Made by a program: the position numbers and the translations under genes. From NCBI GenBank assembly GCA_964493515.1, contig CAZBNJ010000013.1, forward strand, positions 1 to 42,543: DNA of 42,543 nucleotides, written 5' to 3'. The stretch is from CANRIN01 sp964493515. GTDB lineage: Bacteria; Bacillota; Clostridia; Oscillospirales; JAAYOS01. This document shows, one piece after another, positions 8,729-17,195 of this stretch. Below the pieces are notes generated by a model. It saw only the letters and a list, made by a program, of their open reading frames with translations, was not told where the DNA came from and did not search any database. Numbering within the stretch: position 1 is the stretch's first letter; the number at the start of each line of letters is the position of its first letter.

Positions 8729-8751
8729 AATTTATAAAAGGAGTGGGTGCC

Positions 8752-10590
8752 ATGAAGCTTTTCTGCAATCCTCTCAATGTCGACTATCACTATCAGTTCA
8801 CAAAAGACGTGATGGGCGGCGAAGAAGTACAGGTCGGACGCGAGGCGGCGGACCCGTCGCTCATCTGTTTCAAGGGTCGATACTATATGTTCGTGTCGAT
8901 GAACCTGAGCGTGTGGGTGTCCGACGACCTCGCAAGCTGGCAGTCGTATCCCCTTCCCAGCTATCTGCCGCTTTACGACTACGCCCCCGATGTCCGTGTC
9001 GTTGGCGACTATGTATATTTCAGCGCCTCGCGCCGCGGGCAGAACTGCGACTTCTACCGCACAAAGGACGTGATAAACGGGCCGTATGAGCGCATCGAGG
9101 GCACGTTCGCGTTCTGGGACCCGAACCTGTTTCTCGACGACGACGGCAGGCTGTACTTCTACTGGGGCTGCGACTCGCTGAAGCCGATATACGGCGTGGA
9201 GCTTGACCCCGCGACGCTGAAGCCGATAACCGAGCCAAAGCCGCTCATCTACGGCGATCCGCACAGCAACGGCTTTGAGCGCGTGGGCGAGGATCACTCG
9301 AAGCCGCCGCTTACCGACGAGGAGATAGACGCCGCGGTCGCCGGCTTTGCCAAGGCTCGCGGAGTAGATGTATCAATGTTTCCTAAGGAGTCGCTTGACG
9401 GACTTCGCGGGATGCTCGCGCAGCATCCGTATATCGAGGGCGCGTGGATGACAAAGCACGACGGCAGATATTACCTCCAGTATGCGTTCCCCGGGACCGA
9501 GTACAACGTCTACGGCGACGGTGTGTACATAAGCGATTCGCCGCTCGGCGACTTCAAGCTCGCGGATAACAACCCCTATTCATACAAACCGGGTGGATTC
9601 ATCCCCGGTGCGGGTCACGGCTCGACGCTCGAGGACACGAGCGGCAGCTTCTGGCACACCGCGACTATGCGCATAAGCGTCAACCAGAATTTCGAGCGGC
9701 GCGTCGGACTGTGGCCCGCCGGTTTCGACGCGGACGGCCATCTCTTCTGCAACCAGCGCTACGGCGACTGGCCGATGGACATCGACAAGCTCCGCAGAGA
9801 CCCGTGGGCTGACCCCGATCTGATGCTGCTGAGCTTTGGCAAGAAGGCGACCGCGTCGAGCTGTGAGGACGGCAAGGACGCGATGAGAGCGACCGACGAA
9901 AATGTCCAGACCTGGTGGCGCGCTTCGACGAACAAACCGGGCGAATGGCTTGCCCTCGACCTCGGTCACGAGTGCGACGTGCACGCGGTGCAGATAAACT
10001 TTGCCGACGACAGGATAGACATTCCCGTGCCTGGGGAGATAAACACCGATGTGATGCAGCCGCGGTTTATCGATCCGGCGCAGCACCTCACACGTTGGAC
10101 GCTGGAGGGTTCGACCGACGGCGAGCGCTGGACGATGCTCTGCGACAAGTCGAACGCGGACACCAACCTTCCTCACGACGTGGTGTTCATCGACGGTGGG
10201 ATGAAACTCCGTCACTTCCGTCTGACCGTGTTCAAGACGCCCTACGACCAGCCCGCCTGCGTGTCCGGACTGCGCGTGTTCGGCATTGGCGTCGGCGAAA
10301 AGCCGAGCGTTCCGACCTTCTCCGCCGTCCGCTCGAGCGACCTTGACATGACGGTGAACATCGAGGAGAACGGCGTGGTGGGCTACAACATACTCTGGGG
10401 CATCGCGCCCGACAAGCTCTACCACAGCCGAATGACCTTCCGCGCGGGCGAGAACGTGATCGGCGCGATGGTCAAAGGTCGCGAGAACGTGTATGTCCGC
10501 GTTGACGCGTTCAGCGAGACCGGCATCACCGAGGGCAAAACGATAAAGCTCTGTCCGCGCCGACAGGTTCGGCGAAGCGATAACTATTAA
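8752..10590 (+). CDS. Intracellular GH43-like glycosidase with F5/8 type C domain
   Basis: A 612-aa protein without a signal peptide. Residues 1-375 form a five-bladed GH43-type catalytic domain: Asp34 in EAADPSL (general base), Asp123 in FWDPNLF (pKa modulator) and Glu229 in YIEGAWM (general acid) occupy the three expected positions. Residues about 385-520 are a discoidin/CBM32-like domain (ATASSCEDG, WWRASTNKPGEWLALDLG, HFRLTVF), and about 525-600 look FN3-like. The start at 8752 follows AAAAGGAG at a normal distance; an upstream open stretch overlaps the promoter and is not coding. It probably trims oligosaccharides imported by the divergent ABC system. The substrate (arabinan, xylan or other) cannot be told from sequence. 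A cytoplasmic glycosidase carrying a discoidin module is somewhat unusual. Confidence 0.85.
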   Translation: MKLFCNPLNVDYHYQFTKDVMGGEEVQVGREAADPSLICFKGRYYMFVSMNLSVWVSDDLASWQSYPLPSYLPLYDYAPDVRVVGDYVYFSASRRGQNCDFYRTKDVINGPYERIEGTFAFWDPNLFLDDDGRLYFYWGCDSLKPIYGVELDPATLKPITEPKPLIYGDPHSNGFERVGEDHSKPPLTDEEIDAAVAGFAKARGVDVSMFPKESLDGLRGMLAQHPYIEGAWMTKHDGRYYLQYAFPGTEYNVYGDGVYISDSPLGDFKLADNNPYSYKPGGFIPGAGHGSTLEDTSGSFWHTATMRISVNQNFERRVGLWPAGFDADGHLFCNQRYGDWPMDIDKLRRDPWADPDLMLLSFGKKATASSCEDGKDAMRATDENVQTWWRASTNKPGEWLALDLGHECDVHAVQINFADDRIDIPVPGEINTDVMQPRFIDPAQHLTRWTLEGSTDGERWTMLCDKSNADTNLPHDVVFIDGGMKLRHFRLTVFKTPYDQPACVSGLRVFGIGVGEKPSVPTFSAVRSSDLDMTVNIEENGVVGYNILWGIAPDKLYHSRMTFRAGENVIGAMVKGRENVYVRVDAFSETGITEGKTIKLCPRRQVRRSDNY

Positions 10591-10636
10591 GCGCCGGACG
10601 GTCACACTCTGATTTCAAACGAAAGGTCGTGTTTTT

Positions 10637-11335
10637 ATGGATATGCCGGAAATGACTCCCGAACAGAGGGAGTTTGTCACGCAGTTCTTTCAGGAGAACA
10701 TGAAGCGCGAGAAGGCGGGCAAGGTCGAACGCTTCCGCCACCTCAACAAGTTCGTAAAGCCGGGACAGATACTCTTCTGCGGCTCGAGCCTGATGGAACA
10801 GTTCCCGATATACGAGTTTCTGCTCGACTTCGACCTGCCCTACACCATCTACAACCGCGGAGTGGGCGGGTACACCACCACCGAGATGCTGGAGACGCTG
10901 GACGCGTGCGTGTACGAGCTGAAGCCGAAGCACGTCTTTATCAATATCGGCACAAACGACCTGAACACGCCCGACTACTCGAAGGAGACGCTCATCGTGA
11001 ACTATCGCCGCATACTCGATGGGATAACCTCACACCTGCCCGGCGTGAAGCTGCATCTGCTCGCCTACTACCCGATAAACGAGAAGATGTCCGAGGGCAC
11101 TCCGATGAACGAGGTGTTCAAGCAGCGCACCAACGCTCGGATAGCCGAGGCGAACGAGGCGGTCGCCGAGCTTGCGGCGGAGATAGGCGCGGAATACCAC
11201 GACCTGAACGCCGGTATAACCGACAGCGACGGGCGGCTCATGGCGAAGTATACCATCGAGGGTATGCACATGTACGGCGACGGCTACAAGCCGGTGCTCG
11301 ACGCGCTTATTCCGATACTTCGCGAGCTCGACTGA
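10637..11335 (+). CDS. SGNH/GDSL-family esterase
   Basis: A 232-aa hydrolase of the SGNH superfamily, probably cytoplasmic since no signal peptide is present. Block I is FCGSSLM with nucleophile Ser51, block II is NRGVGG (about 73-78), block III is GTND (Asn107), and block V is EGMH with catalytic His211. Block I has Ser where GDSL has Asp, and block V has Glu where Asp is usual, so the catalytic acid may be atypical. It lies 46 bp after the GH43-like gene and shares its promoter; the next element is a terminator. Removal of acetyl or other ester groups from imported oligosaccharides before hydrolysis is a reasonable inference. Confidence 0.85.
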   Translation: MDMPEMTPEQREFVTQFFQENMKREKAGKVERFRHLNKFVKPGQILFCGSSLMEQFPIYEFLLDFDLPYTIYNRGVGGYTTTEMLETLDACVYELKPKHVFINIGTNDLNTPDYSKETLIVNYRRILDGITSHLPGVKLHLLAYYPINEKMSEGTPMNEVFKQRTNARIAEANEAVAELAAEIGAEYHDLNAGITDSDGRLMAKYTIEGMHMYGDGYKPVLDALIPILRELD

Positions 11336-11347
11336 TTTTTACGCAGC

Positions 11348-11386
11348 AAAAAACAGGCTCCCACCGATCTGGTGAGAGCCTGTTTT
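11348..11386. terminator. Bidirectional intrinsic terminator
   Basis: AAACAGGCTC (11351-11360) pairs with GAGCCTGTTT (11376-11385), with an inner CACC/GGTG pairing and flanking A and T runs. It ends the glycosidase-esterase unit from the left and the opp operon from the right. Confidence 0.9.
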
Positions 11387-11583
11387 CATATCACGAATAT
11401 GACCAGAAGTACCACGATGAGCACAAGCACAAGCAATATCGGTCCGAACACCATCAACGCCGAGATTATGAGCGCCGGTATGTCCTTCTTTTCCAGCTCT
11501 ATACCCGAGTCGTCGCGGCGATCGCTTTTCTTCCTGCTCCTGCGTGCCTGTTCTTCCAGTCTGTCCAACCTGTGCGGATCCAT
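11386..11583 (-). CDS. Small tail-anchored membrane protein at the end of the opp operon
   Basis: A 65-aa protein: a charged N-terminal half (MDPHRLDRLEEQARRSRKKS, Asp/Arg rich, likely helical) and a C-terminal run of about 27 hydrophobic residues (IPALIISALMVFGPILLVLVLIVV...). Its ATG directly follows the TAA of oppF, with GGGAG inside the oppF end as ribosome binding site, and the operon terminator begins at its stop. That placement makes it a real last cistron. No family recognised. It may be a membrane-tethered accessory of the transporter; its cytosolic half could meet the coiled coil of OppF, which is speculation. Confidence 0.7.
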   Translation of the reverse strand: MDPHRLDRLEEQARRSRKKSDRRDDSGIELEKKDIPALIISALMVFGPILLVLVLIVVLLVIFVI

Positions 11584-13182
11584 TTACTTCGCTCCCAACT
11601 GATGATGGCAGGCGACGAAGTGACCCGGCTCGACCTCCTCAAACTGCGGCTCGACCTTCGAGCACGCCTCGGTCGCGTACGGGCAGCGGGTGTGGAACTT
11701 GCAGCCCTTCGGCGGGTTTATCGGGCTTGGAATGTCGCCCTCGAGCAGGTTCTCGCCCAGCTTGGAGTCGGGATCGGTGGTCGGTATCGCGTTGAGCAGC
11801 GCCTCGGTGTACGGATGACGCGGCTGACGGAAGAGCTGTTCACTTGTCGCAAGCTCCACTATGTTGCCCAGATACATGACGCCTATACGGTCGGAGATGT
11901 ACTTGACGACCGACAGGTCGTGCGATATGAACAGATAGGTCAGATGCTGCTGCTCCTTCAGGTCGAGAAGCAGGTTCAGTATCTGCGACTGTATCGACAC
12001 GTCCAGCGCGCTGACCGCCTCGTCGCAGACCACAAAACGCGGGTTGAGCGCAAGGCTGCGCGCGATTCCGATACGCTGGCGCTGTCCGCCGGAGAACTGG
12101 TGCGGGTAGCGGTGCAGCATGTACGGCGCAAGTCCGCACTTCTCCATGACCTCCAGGATGTACGCCTGCATACGGTCGTCGTTCTTCTTGAACATGCCGT
12201 GCGCCTGAAGTCCCTCGCCGATTATCTGACCGACGGTCATGCGCGGGTTCAGCGACGAATACGGATCCTGGAATATCAGCTGCATATCGCTGCGCAGGTG
12301 GCGCATTTCGCTGTACTCGAGACGCGCGAGGTCAACGCCCATGTCGACATACTGCTCGTATGCCTGGAACTCCTCGTCGTTTGCGTACTGCGCGCGCATA
12401 TTCGCGATCTCGACGTCGTATGCCTGGTCGATCTCCGCCTGCTTCGCGTCCATCAGCTGCTGCTCGGTGGCTATCTTCTCCTCCACCGCGGCGAGCTTGG
12501 TCTTGAGCGACGACACGTCCTTGCCGTTGCTCTCCCCCTGCTCGATGGAAAACTCGAGCGCCGCCTTGTCCGACTTCAGCGCCTCGCGGGTCTCGCGCAT
12601 CTCGGAGCGCTCCGCGACCAGGTCATAGACCTTCATATATGCCGCCTGCACCGGCGCGAGATCCTCAACGGTGATGAAGCCGCCGATTATCTGCGCGATG
12701 TCCAGCATCTCGTCGCGGGTCTCCTTCTGCTGCGCGCGGAACTGTATGACCTTGTCGTAGATCTTTTGGATGTTCGGATGATCCTCCGCAACGTCTATCG
12801 TAGTTGCGTTGATGTCCACCTCAAATCCGCACAGCGCGCTAAGCTCGGCGCACTCCGCCTCCAGCTTTTTCATGCTCTCGCGGAACTTGGTGCGGCGGTG
12901 CTCAAGGTTCTTGAGCGTCTCCTTCATGTACTTCGGCGCGGTCTGATAGATGGTGCGGCCGTAGTACATGGTACGACCGTCGGTCTGCTTATAGAGCTGG
13001 AGTATGGTGCGGCCCAGCGTCGACTTGCCGCAGCCCGACTCTCCGACCAGACCGAAGGTCTCGTCCTCGTAGATGTCCAAACTGACTCCGTCGTTCGCCT
13101 TGACAAACAGTCCCTTCTTCTTGAGCGGGAAGTACTGCTTGAGGTTAGATATACGGAGCAGCAGCTTCTTATTTCCTTCCAT
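11584..13182 (-). CDS. oppF: Peptide ABC importer ATPase OppF with a large coiled-coil insertion
   Basis: A 532-aa OppF/DppF-type ATPase, about 200 residues longer than usual. Walker A is GLVGESGCGKST (44-55), Q-loop QLIFQDPYSSLNPR (301-314), signature FSGGQRQRIGIA (363-374), Walker B FVVCDEAVSALD (383-394), switch His421. The C-terminal tail has four Cys (494, 500, 507, 525) in the pattern that holds a 4Fe-4S cluster in some Dpp/Opp ATPases. Residues about 80-287, between Walker A and the Q-loop, are an extra, strongly charged helical segment with heptad character (KNLEHRRTKFRESMKKLEAE, LKTKLAAVEEKIATEQQLMD). TAAGGAGGAG precedes the ATG, which overlaps oppD by 14 bp. It energises peptide uptake together with OppD. 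Family assignment is certain; the role of the insertion is not. Confidence 0.95.
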   Translation of the reverse strand: MEGNKKLLLRISNLKQYFPLKKKGLFVKANDGVSLDIYEDETFGLVGESGCGKSTLGRTILQLYKQTDGRTMYYGRTIYQTAPKYMKETLKNLEHRRTKFRESMKKLEAECAELSALCGFEVDINATTIDVAEDHPNIQKIYDKVIQFRAQQKETRDEMLDIAQIIGGFITVEDLAPVQAAYMKVYDLVAERSEMRETREALKSDKAALEFSIEQGESNGKDVSSLKTKLAAVEEKIATEQQLMDAKQAEIDQAYDVEIANMRAQYANDEEFQAYEQYVDMGVDLARLEYSEMRHLRSDMQLIFQDPYSSLNPRMTVGQIIGEGLQAHGMFKKNDDRMQAYILEVMEKCGLAPYMLHRYPHQFSGGQRQRIGIARSLALNPRFVVCDEAVSALDVSIQSQILNLLLDLKEQQHLTYLFISHDLSVVKYISDRIGVMYLGNIVELATSEQLFRQPRHPYTEALLNAIPTTDPDSKLGENLLEGDIPSPINPPKGCKFHTRCPYATEACSKVEPQFEEVEPGHFVACHHQLGAK

Positions 13183-14191
13183 GACGCTCCTCCTTATCCG
13201 CGTAGAAACAGCGTACCTGCTGTCCCGGCTCGACTTCGACCAGCTTCGGCTCCTCGTTCATGCACTTCTCGGTGCAATACTTGCAGCGCGGAGCGAACTT
13301 ACAACCCTTCGGCAGATCAAGCGGATGCGGCACCGCGCCGGGTATTGCCTCGAGACGCTCGCCGGTCGGGGTGTCCAGACGCGGGATCGAGGTCATGAGG
13401 CCCTCGGTGTAGGGGTGCGAGAACTTGCTGCTGCCGAATATCTTTCCGACCGGCGCCTTCTCGACCACCTGACCGCAGTACATGACGACCACATCGTCCG
13501 CCATCTGGTTGATAACGCCAAGGTCGTGGGTTATGAAGAGTATCGATGTGCCCTTTTCGCGCTTCAGGTCGTTCATCAGCTTGAGTATCTGTGCCTGTAT
13601 GGTAACGTCGAGCGCAGTGGTCGGCTCGTCCGCTATCAGCAGCTTCGGCTGGCAGGCAAGCGCCATAGCTATCATGACACGCTGACGCATACCGCCGGAC
13701 AGCTGGAACGGATACTGCTTGACGACGCTCTCCGGATTCGGGATCTTAACGTCGGACAGCATCTTGACCGCCTGCTGCGCCGCCTCCTTCTTGTTCATGC
13801 CCTGGTGGACGATGAAAGCCTCGCTTATCTGGCGCTCGATGGTGAAGATCGGGTTCAGGCTGGTCATCGGCTCCTGGAAGATGACCGATATGTCGTTGCC
13901 GCGTATCTTGTACATCTCGGATATCGGCAGGGTGGTAAGCTCACGGCCGTCGAACATTATCTCGCCGGAATCGATGTATCCGTTGCCGTCGAGCAGCTGA
14001 AGGATACTCATCGCCGAGACCGACTTGCCCGAGCCGCTCTCTCCCACAACGCCAAGCGTGCGTCCGGCCTCGAGCGAGTAGCTGACGCCGTTGACCGCCT
14101 TGACTATGCCGCGCTTGGTGGTGAAATAGGTATGCAGGTCGCGCAGTTCAAGAAGAGGAGCATTCGCGCCTGTCTTAACGGTGTTTTCCAT
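13169..14191 (-). CDS. oppD: Peptide ABC importer ATPase OppD
   Basis: A 340-aa OppD/DppD ATPase of normal length. Walker A is GESGSGKSVS, the Q-loop VIFQEPMTSLNP, the signature LSGGMRQRVMIA, Walker B LLIADEPTTALD and the switch His lies in ILFITHDLGV. The C-terminus carries the GCKFAPRCKYCTEKC cluster plus a later Cys (RCFYA), matching the possible 4Fe-4S site also present in OppF. AAGGAGGG precedes ATG 14191. It lies 12 bp after oppC and overlaps oppF, so the four transport genes are one coupled unit. Unlike its partner it has no insertion, so the two ATPases form a strongly asymmetric pair. Confidence 0.95.
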   Translation of the reverse strand: MENTVKTGANAPLLELRDLHTYFTTKRGIVKAVNGVSYSLEAGRTLGVVGESGSGKSVSAMSILQLLDGNGYIDSGEIMFDGRELTTLPISEMYKIRGNDISVIFQEPMTSLNPIFTIERQISEAFIVHQGMNKKEAAQQAVKMLSDVKIPNPESVVKQYPFQLSGGMRQRVMIAMALACQPKLLIADEPTTALDVTIQAQILKLMNDLKREKGTSILFITHDLGVINQMADDVVVMYCGQVVEKAPVGKIFGSSKFSHPYTEGLMTSIPRLDTPTGERLEAIPGAVPHPLDLPKGCKFAPRCKYCTEKCMNEEPKLVEVEPGQQVRCFYADKEERHGRK

Positions 14192-14203
14192 TTTATGCCC
14201 TCC

Positions 14204-16087
14204 TTATCTGTCGTTCGACTTCGGGTCTATCGCGTCGCGCAGACCGTCGCCGATGGTGTTGATGCAGATAACGCAGACACTGAGGATAAGCGCCGGGAAG
14301 ACCCACTGCCACCAGTATTCACGAATGATTATCGAGTTGTTCGCGCCAAAGAGCATATTGCCCCAGGTCGGACGCGGCAGCGTGACGCCGAATCCGAGGT
14401 AGCTGAGCGACGACTCGGTCAGAAGGCAGGTCGCAAAGCTCAGCGTCGCGTTAACGATTATCGTCGAAATAACATTCGGGAGAATGTGGCGGAAGACTAT
14501 CTGTCTTTCCTTTATGCCCATCGCCTTTGCCGCGGTGACGTACTCCTGCTCACGCTGGCTGAGCACCTGCGCACGGACCAGACGCGCAAGTCCCGTCCAG
14601 CTGAGCACACCGAGTATTATCATTATGATGAATATTCGCATATCCTCGCCGACCGTCGTGACCAGCACCGATGAGAGTATCATCGCGAACGGCAGGAACG
14701 GTATGGCGGAGAATATCTCGGTCAGACGCATCAGCAGCATATCCACCTTGCCTCCGAAGAAGCCGGACAGACATCCGATGATAACGCCGATGACAAGCGA
14801 GATTATGACCGAGACGAAGCCTATCGACATCGTCATGCGGCCGCCGTTGACCATACGGTTGAGAACATCGCGGCCGAGCGTGTCGGTGCCGAGCGTGTAG
14901 CCCTTCAGACCCCAGGTCTTTATCGAGCCGTCCGCCATCTTCGCGTAGTTCTGATAGTAGCCGGTGAAGAACTCCTCGACATTGCCGTTTCTGACCGAAT
15001 CGGGCACGTCGAGCTGACCGAAGATGTTCGAGCCCCACGAAATGGTCTCGCCGGTGTCGGTGGTCGCGGTGTAATGATAGCGGCCGCCGTCGACCGATGT
15101 GACGTTTCCGGTGTACGCCGGTATCTCGTTCATGGCGCGGTTGGATGCCTGCGACCAGTTCGCGGCAAGAGTGCCCCAAACGGTGAGCTTGCCGTCCTTT
15201 ATCGCCGCGACCGATGAACCGGAAGTTCCGATGTCGGTGACACCGCTCTTCAGCTCCGCCGGTATCGACGAGTAGGACAGACCCTGCTTGCCGAGATGCA
15301 CGACCTCGCCGTCGAAGGTAAGTCCCATCAGGCTCTCGCTGGTGAGGGCTATCTTCTTTATGGTGTACTGATCGTTCTTCGAGACGTTTATGTCGTTGAG
15401 GTTGAGGTTGCCCCAGTAGAGGACATAGCCCTGGTCGGTCAGCACAGCCGTGACCTGATAGCCTGCCTCGATCTGGATTATGTTGCCGTAGTTGTAGAGG
15501 TCATCCGGCAGAGCGAGCTGGCCGTTGCGGCCGTTGCCCCACGCAACGATCTCGCCGGCATCGGTGAGCACGACGATGTGGTCGTATCCTGCGGACGCAT
15601 CCACGACATTGCCCTCAAACTGCGGAACCTGGTCGAGGAAGATGGTGGCGCTTATCTTCGGCTCGCCCCAGAAGTAGTAGTTGCCCGCCTTGCTGACGCC
15701 GACGCTGAACTTGGCGCCGACCGATATCTTCTCTACCCCCTCGTCCACCAGCGCCTGCGGGTACTTCATAAGCGAGCTGGAGGGCGGCATGTTCTGCTGC
15801 ATCGGCTCCTGATAGCTCAGGTCGAGCACGAAGAAGCGCGGTCCGATCACAACGAACGCGAACACGCAGATGAATATTATCAATGCCACCATGCTGACGC
15901 GGTTGGACAGGAAGTTGCGGATAATGGTGCGCCACGGGCTCTGCACCTTCTCCTCCTTCATCGCGTCATAGGTATCCTTGCCTCCGAAAAGGCGGGCAAA
16001 CAGGCCGGGGCCCTTGTTCGCCTTTCGTTCAAGCTTTCTTACGAGACGGGCAGCGTCTCGCTTGTTCTTTTCGTTCTTACTCGCCAT
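14204..16087 (-). CDS. oppC: Peptide ABC importer permease OppC with an RCC1-like seven-bladed propeller insertion
   Basis: A 627-aa OppC/DppC permease, about twice the usual size. A charged cytoplasmic N-terminus (1-60) precedes TM1 (about 64-88). The canonical start of the permease core, YTLGTDTLGRDVLNRMVNGG, appears only at 397-416, followed by five further membrane segments and the EAA loop REQEYVTAAKAMGIKERQIV (512-531). Between TM1 and that core, residues about 118-396 contain seven repeats of 40-46 aa with the RCC1 pattern (AGYDHIVVLTDAGEIVAWG, AGYQVTAVLTDQGYVLYWG, GGRYHYTATTDTGETISWG), approximate blades 118-160, 161-202, 203-242, 243-282, 283-328, 329-369 and 370-396. By topology this propeller is extracellular. 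AAAGGAGGG precedes the ATG. The reading frame is continuous, so this is not a fusion artefact of two adjacent genes. Confidence 0.95.
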   Translation of the reverse strand: MASKNEKNKRDAARLVRKLERKANKGPGLFARLFGGKDTYDAMKEEKVQSPWRTIIRNFLSNRVSMVALIIFICVFAFVVIGPRFFVLDLSYQEPMQQNMPPSSSLMKYPQALVDEGVEKISVGAKFSVGVSKAGNYYFWGEPKISATIFLDQVPQFEGNVVDASAGYDHIVVLTDAGEIVAWGNGRNGQLALPDDLYNYGNIIQIEAGYQVTAVLTDQGYVLYWGNLNLNDINVSKNDQYTIKKIALTSESLMGLTFDGEVVHLGKQGLSYSSIPAELKSGVTDIGTSGSSVAAIKDGKLTVWGTLAANWSQASNRAMNEIPAYTGNVTSVDGGRYHYTATTDTGETISWGSNIFGQLDVPDSVRNGNVEEFFTGYYQNYAKMADGSIKTWGLKGYTLGTDTLGRDVLNRMVNGGRMTMSIGFVSVIISLVIGVIIGCLSGFFGGKVDMLLMRLTEIFSAIPFLPFAMILSSVLVTTVGEDMRIFIIMIILGVLSWTGLARLVRAQVLSQREQEYVTAAKAMGIKERQIVFRHILPNVISTIIVNATLSFATCLLTESSLSYLGFGVTLPRPTWGNMLFGANNSIIIREYWWQWVFPALILSVCVICINTIGDGLRDAIDPKSNDR

Positions 16088-16101
16088 TTCCCGTCCCTCC
16101 T

Positions 16102-17115
16102 TTACTTCGTAATACGGACACGCGGGTCGACCAGTCCGTAACTCAGGTCGATTATCAGGTTTCCTACCAGACTTATCGCAACGTAGAACAACTGGACCGT
16201 CTGAGCCATCTGGTAGTCCTGGTTAGTCAGCGACTGGATGTAGATACGACCCATGCCCTGAAGGACGAAGGTCTGCTCGATAACGAGCGAGCCGCCGAAT
16301 ATTCCGATGAACCAACCCATTATCAGCGTGATGACCGGAAGCAGCGCGTTGCGCCACGCGTGCGAGTAGATGACCACGCGCTCGCGCAGACCCTTGGCAC
16401 GCGCAGTGCGGACATAGTCCGAATTGAGCGAGTCTATCATCGCCGCGCGGACGTAGCGGGTCATTCCGCCAAGGCCGGATATCGTCGTGACGAACAGAGG
16501 CACAGCCAGGTGGTACATTATGTCCTTGAACTTCTCCCACTCGCTCGCGTGGACAACGCCCGGCGTAGTCCAGCCGGAGACCGGGAACCATCCCAACTGC
16601 ACGCAGAATATGTAGATAGCTATCAGACACAAGACGAATGACGGTGTCGAGTAGCCGACTATCGTGAACACCTGCACGCCGCGGTCGAACGCGCTGTTAC
16701 GCTTTATCGCGCAGTAGATTCCCAGCGGTATCGTTATGCCGAGGACCAGTATCAGGTGGAACACGTTCATAAGGACCGTGTTGCCCAGACGCGAGTCGAC
16801 GCCAAGCTCCTTGTTTCCGAATATAACGTCCTTACAGTCAAGCTGGAAGAAGCTCGAATAGCCAAAGTCCAGACGCAGAACACTGCCTATCCACTTGAAG
16901 TACCGAATGATCATTGGATCATCCAGACCCAGACGCTCACGCGCCATGAGATAACGCTCCTGATAGACTTCTTCACTCACCTTGCCGAGCAGTTCCTGAA
17001 CATCTCGCGCGGCCGGGTCGCCCGGTATCGCGTTGAAGATGAAGAAGAACATGACGGAAAGTATGAAGAAAACGACCAGAATGTATCCGATTCGCTTCAA
17101 TACATATTTGCCCAT
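16102..17115 (-). CDS. oppB: Peptide ABC importer permease OppB
   Basis: A 337-aa OppB/DppB permease with six membrane segments. The N-terminus MGKYVLKRIGYILVVFFILS and FFIFNAIPGDPA are typical. The EAA loop is YVRTARAKGLRERVVIYSHAWRN (about 241-263), and the end IIDLSYGLVDPRVRI is the family's usual C-terminus. The segment between TM1 and TM2 is of ordinary size, so only OppC carries an added domain. AGGTGGG precedes the ATG. First gene of the five-gene operon, 80 bp downstream of a strong promoter at 17196-17224. Confidence 0.95.
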   Translation of the reverse strand: MGKYVLKRIGYILVVFFILSVMFFFIFNAIPGDPAARDVQELLGKVSEEVYQERYLMARERLGLDDPMIIRYFKWIGSVLRLDFGYSSFFQLDCKDVIFGNKELGVDSRLGNTVLMNVFHLILVLGITIPLGIYCAIKRNSAFDRGVQVFTIVGYSTPSFVLCLIAIYIFCVQLGWFPVSGWTTPGVVHASEWEKFKDIMYHLAVPLFVTTISGLGGMTRYVRAAMIDSLNSDYVRTARAKGLRERVVIYSHAWRNALLPVITLIMGWFIGIFGGSLVIEQTFVLQGMGRIYIQSLTNQDYQMAQTVQLFYVAISLVGNLIIDLSYGLVDPRVRITK

Positions 17116-17195
17116 CTGCCCACCTACTTTTCTCCGAGATTCTCATTGCGCTGTTTGGTGGGATGCGTCATGCCCACCCCGCGCCTATAAGTGTT

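Noticed and set aside
8641..8751. Upstream extension of the GH43-like gene
   Set aside because: The extra 37 codons cover the -35, -10 and candidate operator and lack a ribosome site; ATG 8752 has AAAAGGAG.
11860..12300. A separate second ATPase gene within the long oppF
   Set aside because: Only one Walker A and one signature motif exist; the region is the second half of a single ATPase split by an insertion.
10906..13398. An 830-codon plus-strand open frame opposite oppF
   Set aside because: It starts inside the esterase gene, crosses a strong terminator and is antisense to oppF and oppD; no domain could be recognised and no ribosome site supports it.
14900..15736. RCC1 domain as a separate gene overlapping oppC
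   Set aside because: The repeats are in the same frame as TM1 upstream and the permease core downstream, with no stop and no internal ribosome site.
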